In this document: positions 1 to 7,528 of the stretch, piece after piece
Layout of the letters: every line of letters starts with the position of its first letter
Position numbering within the stretch: the stretch's first letter is position 1
Assembly (NCBI GenBank): GCA_027352645.1
Contig: DAIEIL010000035.1
Span: forward strand, 1-17,735
Source of the DNA: Rhodobiaceae bacterium
GTDB taxonomy: Bacteria; Pseudomonadota; Alphaproteobacteria; Parvibaculales; Parvibaculaceae
Direction: 5' to 3'
DNA: 17,735 bases
Translations under genes and position numbers: made by a program
Notes under the pieces: generated by a model
What the model was told of the DNA's origin: nothing
Database searches by the model: none
Seen by the model: the letters and a program-made list of their open reading frames with translations, nothing else

Positions 1-260
1 TCACGGGTAGCGAGCGCGCGCCTTTCCTTTGGGCGATCGCGCTCTTCATTCTCGGCTATGCGGGGCTCGGCATCAGCATGTGGCCGAACATCATCCCGCC
101 CTCGCTCAACTTCCGCGAGGCGGCGGCGCCCGACCAGTCGATCATCTTCGCCCTTGTCGGCGTCGCGATCGCGCTGCCCGTCGTGCTCTTCTACACCTGG
201 TACGCCTATAGCGTCTTCCGCGGCAAGGCGAGCGCGCATGGCGGCTATTCGGATGAATGA
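1..260 (+). CDS. cydB: Cytochrome bd-type (cyanide-insensitive) quinol oxidase subunit II, C-terminal end
   Basis: Only the last 85 or so residues are in the window; the reading frame enters at base 3 and stops with TGA at 258-260. They hold two hydrophobic helices (FLWAIALFILGYAGLGISM and SIIFALVGVAIALPVVLFY) separated by a loop starting PNIIPPSLNF, then a short basic cytoplasmic tail containing VFRGK. This layout and the tail are typical of the subunit II C-terminus in CydB/CioB proteins, the membrane subunit that partners the haem-bearing subunit I and oxidises quinol with oxygen. The following DUF2474 mini-gene favours the CioAB branch (cyanide-insensitive oxidase), because DUF2474 genes are usually found with that branch. 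The next gene starts inside this one, so translation is probably coupled. The 5' end is cut by the window edge. Confidence 0.85.
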   Translation, partial: TGSERAPFLWAIALFILGYAGLGISMWPNIIPPSLNFREAAAPDQSIIFALVGVAIALPVVLFYTWYAYSVFRGKASAHGGYSDE

Positions 261-360
261 GACGGGCCGCAAGCTCGTCTGGTTCGTGGGACTCTGGGCG
301 GCTGGCATTCTCGCGACCGCCGCCCTCGCCTATGGCATTCGCGCGATCTTTCAGCTCTAG
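253..360 (+). CDS. DUF2474 small membrane protein of bd-type oxidase (CydX-like), 35 aa
   Basis: This is a 35-residue ORF, MNETGRKLVWFVGLWAAG to its end at AIFQL. It starts at an ATG that overlaps the last eight bases of the oxidase subunit II gene. The product has a short polar N-terminus with two basic residues (RK), one hydrophobic helix at about residues 8-29, and a very short tail: a single-span membrane mini-protein. Size, position right behind cydB and the pattern K-x-x-W-F-x-x-L-W-x-x-G fit the DUF2474 family of small proteins encoded with CioAB oxidases, which are compared functionally with E. coli CydX, a stabilising subunit. Stabilisation of the oxidase is inference from that parallel. 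There is no separate Shine-Dalgarno site, so expression probably depends on coupling to the upstream frame. Its stop shares the bases CTAG with the stop of the convergent regulator gene. Confidence 0.8.
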   Translation: MNETGRKLVWFVGLWAAGILATAALAYGIRAIFQL

Positions 361-1802
361 TCGCCCGACGCGGGCATGCCGAAGGGCGAGACGCCGCGCA
401 CGTGATCCTCGATGCGGAGGCGCTGCTTCAGCGGCGGGAAGGCGCGTTGCGAGCAATCGAGCCTTTCGCAGAGACGGCAATTGACGCCGATGGGCGTCGC
501 GCCGCGCTCGTCGTCGAGATCATAGCCCTGGCTGTAGACGAGCTTTCGCGCATGGGCGATTTCGCAGCCGAGGCCGACCGCATATTGATCGCCGGGCACA
601 CCAATGCCCGAACCGCCACGGCTTACAGTGCGGGCGATCGAGAAATAGCGCGTGCCGTCCTCCATCTGGATGACCTGCGTATAGATGTCGCCGGGCACAC
701 GGAAAGCGTCGTGCACATTCCAGCGCGGACAGGTGCCGCCGAAGCGCGCGAAGTGAAAGCCCGCCGCCGAAAAACGTTTGGAGACGTTGCCCGCATTGTC
801 GACGCGGATGAGGAAGAAGGGGATGCCGCGCGCGCCCGGGCGCTGCAGCGTGGTGAGCCGATGGCAGACCTGCTCGAAGCTCGTGCCGAAGCGGCGGCCG
901 ACGAGACGCAAATCGTAATGCGTCTCTTCCGCCGTCTTGAGGAAGGGCGCATAGGGCATGAGCAGAGCGGCGGCGAAGTAGTTCGCCAGCGCGACACGGC
1001 CGAGCGTACGCGCTTCCTCGTTTTCGAGGCCGGAGCTTTCGACGATGTCCTCGATGGCGCGAGACTGTTCGAAATAGCCGAGCTGGTAGGCAAGCTGGAA
1101 AGAGCGGCCCGGCTGGTCGAGCAGTTCCGACAGGAAGATCGTCTGCCGGTGGCGGTCGTAGCGGCGCAACTCTCCCGTCATGAGGTCGGCGGGCACGACA
1201 CGCGTGGTCACGCCATGGGCGACGCGCAGATAGTTGCGGAGGCTCACATAGGGCTCGTCGGCCCCGAGTGAAGCCTTGCGGTACAGATCCTCGGCCGTCT
1301 CGTCGAGCACCGGGAAGTGGTTGTTGCGGCTGTTGATGAAGTCGCGCACCTCCTCGAGCGGGGCGCTCACGGTCTGCCCGCCATCGATGAGGTCGCGGTC
1401 GGCGAGCCGTTCGGCCAGGAGCGAGGTGTTCGCGACCGCCTGCTGATAGGCGCGGTAGAGCGCCGATACGGCTTCGGCGGCGACCGGGCTCGCGGTGGCG
1501 ACTTCCTGCATGTCCTGACCGGTCAGGCCGCTGTCGCGGAAAAGCGGGTCGGCGAAGACCTCGCGCAGGGCCGTCAGCGCCATCGCCTCGTCGTCGCCGG
1601 CAAGGCTCCTGAGTTCGACGTCATAGACTTCGGCGAGCTTCAGCAGGATCTGCGCCGACATGGGGCGCTGGTTGCGCTCGATCAGGTTGAGGTAGCTCGC
1701 CGATATGCCGAGATCGGCGGCCATGCGGGCCTGGGTCAGATTCAGTTCGCGCCGCAACCGCCTGACGCGCGGGCCCGCAAAGACTTTTTTTTCCTGCGCC
1801 AT
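357..1802 (-). CDS. XRE/ScfR-family transcriptional regulator (short-chain fatty acid / RamB type)
   Basis: The protein has 481 residues. An XRE helix-turn-helix occupies about residues 9-66 (VRRLRRELNLTQARMAADLG, then SASYLNLIERNQRPMS). A middle domain at about 150-290 resembles the IrrE/ImmA N-terminal-like domain, but the HExxH zinc-protease motif is missing (here LAYQLGYFEQ), so it is likely a ligand sensor, not a protease. The C-terminal ScfR domain ends with a cysteine cluster C442-x2-C445-x4-C450 inside NCRLCERLDCSQRAFPP; C358 and C413 lie upstream. This order of domains is that of the ScfR group (Corynebacterium RamB, Rhodobacter PccR), which control acetate and propionate genes. The gene diverges from aceB-aceA, so it most likely controls them and itself. 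The start is fixed by a strong AAGGAGGT site 7 bases upstream. Whether it activates or represses cannot be read from the sequence. Confidence 0.9.
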   Translation of the reverse strand: MAQEKKVFAGPRVRRLRRELNLTQARMAADLGISASYLNLIERNQRPMSAQILLKLAEVYDVELRSLAGDDEAMALTALREVFADPLFRDSGLTGQDMQEVATASPVAAEAVSALYRAYQQAVANTSLLAERLADRDLIDGGQTVSAPLEEVRDFINSRNNHFPVLDETAEDLYRKASLGADEPYVSLRNYLRVAHGVTTRVVPADLMTGELRRYDRHRQTIFLSELLDQPGRSFQLAYQLGYFEQSRAIEDIVESSGLENEEARTLGRVALANYFAAALLMPYAPFLKTAEETHYDLRLVGRRFGTSFEQVCHRLTTLQRPGARGIPFFLIRVDNAGNVSKRFSAAGFHFARFGGTCPRWNVHDAFRVPGDIYTQVIQMEDGTRYFSIARTVSRGGSGIGVPGDQYAVGLGCEIAHARKLVYSQGYDLDDERGATPIGVNCRLCERLDCSQRAFPPLKQRLRIEDHVRGVSPFGMPASGD

Positions 1803-1808
1803 GGCCGG

Positions 1809-1816
1809 ACCTCCTT
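1809..1816 (-). promoter_or_regulatory. Strong Shine-Dalgarno site of the ScfR regulator
   Basis: On the minus strand this reads AAGGAGGT, a near-perfect anti-16S match, about 6-7 bases before the ATG at 1802. It fixes the start of the regulator and suggests efficient translation. Confidence 0.75.
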
Positions 1817-1837
1817 CGGCAAAGCCGGTACGGGAGC

Positions 1838-1866
1838 ATGATAATTTACAACCTTTACATTCACAA
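1838..1866 (-). promoter_or_regulatory. Candidate promoter of the ScfR regulator with TTTACA direct repeat in its spacer
   Basis: The minus strand carries TTGTGA (1866-1861), a 17-base spacer and TATCAT (1843-1838), a fair sigma-70-type -35/-10 pair about 36 bases upstream of the start codon. Between the two boxes the plus strand reads TTTACA-acc-TTTACA (1845-1850 and 1854-1859), two direct repeats 9 bases apart. A protein bound there would block the promoter, so this is a candidate autoregulatory operator. The promoter match is by eye only. Confidence 0.4.
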
Positions 1867-1886
1867 AGATTTTTAGCGTTAATTCT

Positions 1887-1921
1887 GTAATGATATTTAC
1901 TTTAATAGTTTCAAAGACTTA
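1887..1921 (+). promoter_or_regulatory. Candidate aceB control region: inverted repeat plus -10-like TTTAAT
   Basis: The AT-rich stretch contains the inverted repeat GTAA-N6-TTAC (1887-1900), followed directly by TTTAAT (1901-1906), a one-mismatch -10 box. No convincing -35 sits at the right distance, as would be expected if the promoter needs an activator. CAAAGACTT at 1912-1920 resembles CAAAGATTT at 1863-1871, so two copies of a CAAAGA(T/C)TT word frame the region. This is the only long AT-rich stretch between the divergent regulator and aceB. The assignment is inference. Confidence 0.35.
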
Positions 1922-1992
1922 GGAATGTTTTGGACTTTTGACTGTCGCGGATGTATGACCGCGCCAATTCCAAAATAGCGGAGGCATCGAGC

Positions 1993-3612
<1,620 letters not shown>

Positions 3613-3658
3613 GACCCGAGAATACCGACCCCGACTGTTGACCCCTGAGGACAGACCC

Positions 3659-4951
3659 ATGAGCAACAAGACCTTCTACGACCTGATCCCGAGCGCGCCC
3701 AAGGGCCGTTTCGACAATGTGAAGCGCAACTACAGCGTCGAAGACGTTGAGAAGCTGCGCGGCTCCTTCCCGATCGAGTACACGCTCGCCACGCGCGGCG
3801 CGAACAAGCTCTGGGAAATGCTGAACTCCGGCGACTACGTGCATTCGCTGGGCGCCCTCTCGGGCAACCAGGCCATGCAGATGGCGCGCGCAGGCCTCAA
3901 GGCGATCTATCTCTCGGGCTGGCAGGTTGCCGCCGATGCGAACACCGCCGGCGCGATGTATCCCGACCAGTCGCTCTATCCCGCGAATGCCGGTCCGGAG
4001 CTCGCCAAGAAGATCAACCGCGCCCTGAAGCGCGCCGACGAGATCGAGCACTCGGAAGGCGGCGCGAAGCGCGACTGGTTCCTCCCCATCGTCGCCGACG
4101 CGGAAGCCGGTTTCGGCGGCCCGCTGAACTGCTTCGAAATCATGAAGGCCTATATCGAAGCCGGCGCTTCGGGCGTTCACTACGAAGACCAGCTCGCCTC
4201 GGAAAAGAAGTGCGGCCATCTCGGCGGCAAGGTTCTGATCCCGACCCGCGCGCATGAGCGCAACCTCAACGCCGCGCGCCTCGGCGCCGACGTCATGGGC
4301 ACGCCGACCCTCATCATGGCGCGCACCGACGCCGAGTCCGCGAACCTGATCACGTCGGACATCGACGAGCGCGATCACGAGTTCATCGACTTCGACAAGG
4401 GCCGCACGGTCGAAGGCTTCTACCGCCTGAAGCCGGGCACGGGCGTCGATCATTGCATCAAGCGCGGCCTCGCCTTCGCGCCCTATGCCGACCTGCTGTG
4501 GTGGGAGACCTCGGTCCCGAACCTCGCCGACGCGAAGCGTTTCGCCGAAGCCGTCCGCAAGGAATATCCGGACCAGCTGCTGGCCTACAACTGCTCACCC
4601 TCCTTCAACTGGGAAGCGAAGCTCGACAAGGAAACCATCGCGAAGTTCCAGCGCGAAATCGCGGCGATGGGCTACAAGTACCAGTTCGTGACGCTGGCCG
4701 GTTTCCACCAGCTGAACCACGGCATGTTCGAGCTGGCCTCGGGCTACCGCGATCGCGGCATGGCGGCTTACTCGGAGCTGCAGCAGGCCGAGTTCGCTTC
4801 GGAAGCCAAGGGCTACACGGCGACGCGCCATCAGCGCGAAGTCGGCACCGGCTACTTCGACCTCGTCTCGCTGGCGGCCGCCGGCGGCGAAAGCTCGACG
4901 ACCGCTCTCGGCGACTCGACCGAAGCCGCGCAGTTCAAGTCGGGCCACTAA
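3659..4951 (+). CDS. aceA: Isocitrate lyase
   Basis: The protein has 430 residues, the normal length of bacterial isocitrate lyase. It cleaves isocitrate to glyoxylate and succinate, bypassing the CO2-releasing steps of the TCA cycle so that acetate and fatty acids can build biomass. The catalytic signature KKCGH is intact at residues 183-187 (active-site C185). SGWQVAADAN and YPANAGPELAKKINRAL near residues 90-125 are also family hallmarks. The start at 3659 (MSNKTFYDL) is preceded by GAGG at 3647-3650; an earlier in-frame ATG at 3638 has no such site. It follows aceB in the same direction and ends before a strong intrinsic terminator, so the operon is aceB-aceA. No isocitrate dehydrogenase kinase gene follows, unlike the E. 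coli aceBAK layout. Confidence 0.97.
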   Translation: MSNKTFYDLIPSAPKGRFDNVKRNYSVEDVEKLRGSFPIEYTLATRGANKLWEMLNSGDYVHSLGALSGNQAMQMARAGLKAIYLSGWQVAADANTAGAMYPDQSLYPANAGPELAKKINRALKRADEIEHSEGGAKRDWFLPIVADAEAGFGGPLNCFEIMKAYIEAGASGVHYEDQLASEKKCGHLGGKVLIPTRAHERNLNAARLGADVMGTPTLIMARTDAESANLITSDIDERDHEFIDFDKGRTVEGFYRLKPGTGVDHCIKRGLAFAPYADLLWWETSVPNLADAKRFAEAVRKEYPDQLLAYNCSPSFNWEAKLDKETIAKFQREIAAMGYKYQFVTLAGFHQLNHGMFELASGYRDRGMAAYSELQQAEFASEAKGYTATRHQREVGTGYFDLVSLAAAGGESSTTALGDSTEAAQFKSGH

Positions 4952-4974
4952 TCAGCCCCGACTTCCACGGATCG

Positions 4975-5010
4975 AGGCCGCGGAGAGCAATCTCCGCGGC
5001 CTTTTTCTTT
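4975..5010 (+). terminator. Intrinsic terminator of aceB-aceA
   Basis: AGGCCGCGGAGA (4975-4986) pairs perfectly with TCTCCGCGGCCT (4991-5002) around a GCAA tetraloop and is followed by TTTTTCTTT. This is a textbook rho-independent terminator 23 bases after the aceA stop. It separates the glyoxylate genes from the RraA-like gene. Confidence 0.92.
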
Positions 5011-5071
5011 GCAACGGGGCGCCGCGCTTTTTGCTATCAATGGCCAACGCCCAACACATCCCGGACCGAAC

Positions 5072-5551
5072 ATGACCTCACCCGCCACGACCGATCTTTC
5101 CGACGCCCATCCCGATATCCAGCATGCCGAACCGGTCTTCCGCGACTTCGGCGGCAAGCTCGCTTTCTCGGGGCCGATCACGACGTTCAAGACCTTCGAG
5201 GACAATCCGAAGCTGCGTCAGGCGCTGGAGGGGCCGGGCAATGGTCGCGTGCTGGTAGTCGACGGCGGCGGCTCGCTGCGTTGCGCGCTGTTCGGCGGCA
5301 ATCTCGCCGTGCTCGCGGCGAAGAGCGGTTGGGCTGGCCTCGTCATCAATGGCTGCGTGCGCGACACGGCCGAAATAGCGGCCCAGCCCGTCGGCGTGAA
5401 GGCACTTGCCGCCCATCCGAAGCGCAGCGAGCGCAAAGGAGCCGGCGAATATGATGTCGTGGTGAATTTCGCGGGCGTGACCTTTCGCCCCGGCGAATAT
5501 CTCTATGCGGATGGCGACGGCATCGTGGTCAGCGCGACCAAAATAGACTGA
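5072..5551 (+). CDS. RraA-family protein (4-hydroxy-4-methyl-2-oxoglutarate aldolase / RraA-like)
   Basis: The protein has 159 residues, the standard size of the RraA/HMG-aldolase fold (about 160). Visible family motifs are GGNLAVLAAKSGWAGLVING (75-94), the R97-D98 pair in GCVRDTAEI that supports substrate and metal binding in the aldolases, and ADGDGIVV near 147-153. Two activities are known in the family: a divalent-metal class II pyruvate aldolase/oxaloacetate decarboxylase, and, for E. coli RraA, inhibition of RNase E. Retention of R-D and of the glycine-rich loop makes the enzyme role possible, but the sequence does not settle it. The start at 5072 gives the usual N-terminus (TTDLSDAHPD), although the ribosome site is weak. 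It lies behind the aceA terminator, so it needs its own promoter or readthrough. Confidence 0.88.
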   Translation: MTSPATTDLSDAHPDIQHAEPVFRDFGGKLAFSGPITTFKTFEDNPKLRQALEGPGNGRVLVVDGGGSLRCALFGGNLAVLAAKSGWAGLVINGCVRDTAEIAAQPVGVKALAAHPKRSERKGAGEYDVVVNFAGVTFRPGEYLYADGDGIVVSATKID

Positions 5552-5556
5552 GACTT

Positions 5557-5587
5557 GCGGCGGAGGCCGCGCGGATCATTTCCGCGC
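5557..5587. other. Stem-loops between the convergent rraA-like and speE genes
   Basis: Two overlapping GC-rich hairpins are possible: GCGGC-ggag-GCCGC (5557-5570) and GCGCGGA-tcatt-TCCGCGC (5569-5587, covering the speE stop). Neither has a U-tract on either strand, so a shared terminator is only a possibility. The convergent genes are 24 bases apart. Confidence 0.3.
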
Positions 5588-6460
5588 CGCTTCCACAATC
5601 TCCTGCACATAGGCAGGAAGCGCGAAGGCCGCCTTGTGAACTTCCGGCGTGTAGTAGCGCGTCTTGAAATTCGCTTCCTCGAAACGATGTTCCAGCGCTT
5701 CCAGCGTCACGGCCTTGACGAACTCGTCATCCGTGCCGATGCCCATCGCCATGGGTCCGCCGACATAGGTCGGGATGGTGGCGAGATAGCAGCTGCTGAA
5801 CTGGAAGATGCGGTGGAACTTCGAGATGGTGCTCGCAAGCTCCGCCGGCTGCAGGAACGGCACGCCGTTCTGCGTCACCATGATGCCGCCTTCGGTGAGG
5901 CGGCCCTTGGCATTGCGATAGAAGCTTTCCTCGAAGAGCACCGCGCCGGGACCGACGGGATCGGTCGAGTCGACGATGATGACGTCGTAGTTTTCGCCCT
6001 GCCCTTCGACGAATTTCGAGCCATCGGCGAAAACGAGATCGAGGCGCGGATCGTCGAAGGCACCTGCCGAGATCATCGCCAGGTGAGCCTTCGAGAAATC
6101 CGTCACCGCCGGGTCGATCTCGACCATGGTGATTTTCTCGATACCATTGTGCCGCGCGGCCTCGCGCAGGATGCCGCCATCGCCGCCGCCGATGATAAGG
6201 AGCTTCTTCACATTGCCATGCGCCAGCACAGGCACATGGGTCATCATCTCGTGATAGACGAACTCGTCGCGCTCCGTCACCTGCGTGGCGCCGTCCAGCG
6301 CCATCATCCGGCCGAAGGTCGGATTGTCGAAAATGACGAGGTGCTGGTGGTCGGTCGCCTCTTCGAAAAGAACGCGGTCCGCGCGATAGGCGGTGCGAAG
6401 CCCTCCCTCTTCATGGAGGGTCTCCGTCACCCAGCGCGGACCGTTCTTTTCGTCAGTCAT
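5576..6460 (-). CDS. speE: Spermidine synthase (polyamine aminopropyltransferase)
   Basis: The protein has 294 residues, normal for bacterial SpeE. It transfers the aminopropyl group of decarboxylated S-adenosylmethionine to putrescine, giving spermidine and methylthioadenosine. The Rossmann-type motif GGGDGG is at 91-96, E114 in VEID fits the ribose-binding acidic residue, and VDSTDPVGPG (163-172) carries the conserved aspartates of the active site. LDGATQVTERDEFVYHEMM (55-73) is the typical substrate-entry segment. It is the second gene of a speD-speE operon: its ATG shares one base with the speD stop (TGATG), which implies translational coupling. The order matches pathway logic, since SpeD makes the aminopropyl donor. 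No odd features were seen. Confidence 0.95.
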   Translation of the reverse strand: MTDEKNGPRWVTETLHEEGGLRTAYRADRVLFEEATDHQHLVIFDNPTFGRMMALDGATQVTERDEFVYHEMMTHVPVLAHGNVKKLLIIGGGDGGILREAARHNGIEKITMVEIDPAVTDFSKAHLAMISAGAFDDPRLDLVFADGSKFVEGQGENYDVIIVDSTDPVGPGAVLFEESFYRNAKGRLTEGGIMVTQNGVPFLQPAELASTISKFHRIFQFSSCYLATIPTYVGGPMAMGIGTDDEFVKAVTLEALEHRFEEANFKTRYYTPEVHKAAFALPAYVQEIVEAARK

Positions 6461-6990
6461 CAGACCATACCCTGGCCGCGGTGCAGTTCTTCGACACGGA
6501 TATTGGAAGGCCCGAAGGCTTCCTGCAACACGGCGATCGAGTTGCGCGGTTCAGCCTCGCCGCACATGAAGACGTCGAGCGCGGCATAATCCGCCTCGGG
6601 CCATGTGTGGATCGAGATATGGCTTTCCGACAGCACCGCCACGCCCGACACGCCGCCATTGGGCGTGAAGTGGTGGAGATGGATATGCAGCAGCGTCGCC
6701 TTCGAGACTTCGACGCAGCGGATCAGCGTCTCCTCGATATGGGCGAGATCGTCCAGACGGCTCGCGCCGATCAGGTCGATGATGAGATGCGTGCCGGCAA
6801 AACGCACGCCGTCGCGCTCAATGAAGAAATCCTTCCGCTCTTCGGCATGCGGACGCGGTCCTTCGGACAGCGTCTCGACATCGCCGAGATCGGCAGCGTG
6901 ATGAGGGAACTCGAGAACTTCCGCCTGGGTCTTCCTTGAATCGCGATTCAAGTCGATCCCCAATTGGAAGAGGGCGCGGGGCTCGGACAT
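6460..6990 (-). CDS. speD: S-adenosylmethionine decarboxylase proenzyme
   Basis: The protein has 176 residues. It decarboxylates S-adenosylmethionine to the aminopropyl donor used by SpeE. The proenzyme should cleave itself between E122 and S123 in LSESHISIHTWPE, turning S123 into the pyruvoyl cofactor. H128 lies just downstream and C143 (DVFMCGE) matches the conserved catalytic cysteine of the small bacterial/archaeal class. About 55-60 residues precede the region that aligns with the compact 125-residue Bacillus-type enzyme (from roughly DGVRFAGTHLIIDL); such longer N-termini are common in alphaproteobacterial SpeD, so I do not call it an error. The start at 6990 has GGAGAG upstream. A roughly 345-base structured leader precedes it, so regulation through RNA is likely. 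Confidence 0.95.
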   Translation of the reverse strand: MSEPRALFQLGIDLNRDSRKTQAEVLEFPHHAADLGDVETLSEGPRPHAEERKDFFIERDGVRFAGTHLIIDLIGASRLDDLAHIEETLIRCVEVSKATLLHIHLHHFTPNGGVSGVAVLSESHISIHTWPEADYAALDVFMCGEAEPRNSIAVLQEAFGPSNIRVEELHRGQGMV

Positions 6991-7077
6991 GGCCTCTCTC
7001 CAACCAGTAGATGACCGGGCTTGCCGAACGCTTTCCGCAACGACGGAATTATCCCTTCCGGGATGCGCCGGGGCCCA

Positions 7078-7106
7078 TGAAACAAAAGCTTTCTTGAAGA
7101 AACGCT
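7078..7106 (-). terminator. Terminator-like attenuator hairpin in the speD leader
   Basis: The minus strand folds as AGC-g-TTTCT-tca-AGAAA-GCT (7106-7087; one bulged G) and is followed by TTTTGTTTC. It has the shape of a weak intrinsic terminator, placed about 90 bases before the speD start and after the uORF and junction. The stem is mostly A-U, so its strength is doubtful, which would suit conditional attenuation. Confidence 0.35.
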
Positions 7107-7119
7107 TCGCTAGGTTTTT

Positions 7120-7173
7120 GCCGAGTGCGGGGCGGTCTCGCCCGGCCTGTCCAGCTTTGCAGGACGGCTCGGC
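7120..7173 (-). ncRNA. Three-way-junction RNA element in the speD leader
   Basis: On the minus strand GCCGAG (7173-7168) pairs with CTCGGC (7125-7120) to close a junction with two internal hairpins: GTCC/GGAC (7165-7149), whose loop can form two more G-C pairs around AAA, and GGGCG-AGAC-CGCCC (7143-7130). It starts 14 bases after the uORF stop. A closed, multi-branched element in a gene leader is the form of many metabolite-binding RNAs. The ligand, if any, is unknown; SAM, decarboxylated SAM or a polyamine would be logical. Pairing was found by eye. Confidence 0.4.
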
Positions 7174-7187
7174 TTTAATCCGGGGCG

Positions 7188-7214
7188 TTAGCCCCTCAGA
7201 CTATAATCCGGCAT
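7188..7214 (-). CDS. Candidate leader peptide (uORF) upstream of speD, MPDYSLRG
   Basis: This is an eight-codon ORF (MPDYSLRG, stop TAA) in the speD leader, about 200 bases before the speD start. A GGGAG Shine-Dalgarno core on the minus strand (7227-7223) stands 8 bases before the ATG at 7214, an ideal distance. A second in-frame ATG at 7220 would give MHMPDYSLRG but sits almost on top of that site. The stop codon falls in the four-base loop of the GGGGC-TAAC-GCCCC hairpin (7195-7182), so a terminating ribosome would disrupt that hairpin. Short leader peptides control polyamine genes elsewhere: speFL in enterobacteria and the MAGDIS uORF of mammalian AdoMet decarboxylase. The peptide here has no visible similarity to either. 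Translation is unproven. Confidence 0.45.
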   Translation of the reverse strand: MPDYSLRG

Positions 7215-7366
7215 ATGCATTCTCCCTCGAAACCCAGCGGGTTTTGCCTGATGCGGCAGGCCGCCAAACTTTCCAAAAGAGACGCGTACGCCGTTACCTG
7301 ACCAGTCTGGCACGAGGCACGTGCGATTGCGTTTCGAGCGCTCATGTAAATGACGCGGTGCAGCGT

Positions 7367-7372
7367 GTCAAT
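7367..7372 (-). promoter_or_regulatory. Perfect -35 box (TTGACA), candidate speD promoter
   Basis: The minus strand reads TTGACA at 7372-7367. At 17 bases the -10 position is TTACAT (7349-7344), a weak match, so the start point (about 7337) is approximate. It is the best promoter-like element upstream of the leader. Confidence 0.4.
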
Positions 7373-7470
7373 GAAAACCTAGGAAAACTGCCGCTTCGAC
7401 GTGCAAATTTCACAATTCTTGCGCATCGCGGGCGGCATGCGCTTCCGTTGCAACCTTGCGAGAGACTCTC

Positions 7471-7510
7471 AAAAATTGAACGGCGGGGCGAGGTACATAT
7501 CCGCCCCGCC
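7471..7510 (-). terminator. Terminator of the nitronate monooxygenase-like gene
   Basis: A perfect 9-bp GC-rich stem, GGCGGGGCG (7482-7490) with CGCCCCGCC (7502-7510), encloses an 11-base loop 19 bases past the stop of the minus-strand gene. It is followed on that strand by GTTCAATTTTT. The U-tract is displaced by about five bases, so the terminator is likely but not ideal. The 98 bases between this hairpin and the speD -35 box (7373-7470) hold nothing I recognise. Confidence 0.65.
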
Positions 7511-7528
7511 CCGCAGGTCCTTGAAAGA

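Larger units (their letters stand above)
6991..7337 (-). promoter_or_regulatory. Long structured 5' leader of speD
   Basis: About 345 bases lie between a TTGACA box and the speD ATG, with no protein-sized gene. In transcript order the minus strand contains hairpin GCCTG/CAGGC (7261-7246), hairpin AACCC/GGGTT (7243-7231), a short ORF with its own ribosome site (7214-7188), hairpin GGGGC/GCCCC with the ORF stop in its loop (7195-7182), a three-way junction (7173-7120), a terminator-like hairpin with a U-rich tail (7106-7078), and hairpins ATCCC/GGGAT (7064-7051) and CGGAA/TTCCG (7048-7033) before the speD Shine-Dalgarno site. Alphaproteobacteria are known to use a structured leader (the speF RNA family) on polyamine genes. 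This leader may be a relative or a separate element; I cannot align it here. Regulation is inference. Confidence 0.6.

Noticed and set aside
402..1271. A 289-codon plus-strand open frame opposite the ScfR gene
   Set aside because: It is antisense to a gene with clear domains, has Arg/Ala/Glu-biased composition and no ribosome site; typical of GC-rich shadows.
7078..7098. A plus-strand mini-ORF (MKQKLS) in the speD upstream region
   Set aside because: No ribosome site, no plus-strand gene it could control, and it lies on the antisense strand of the leader hairpin.
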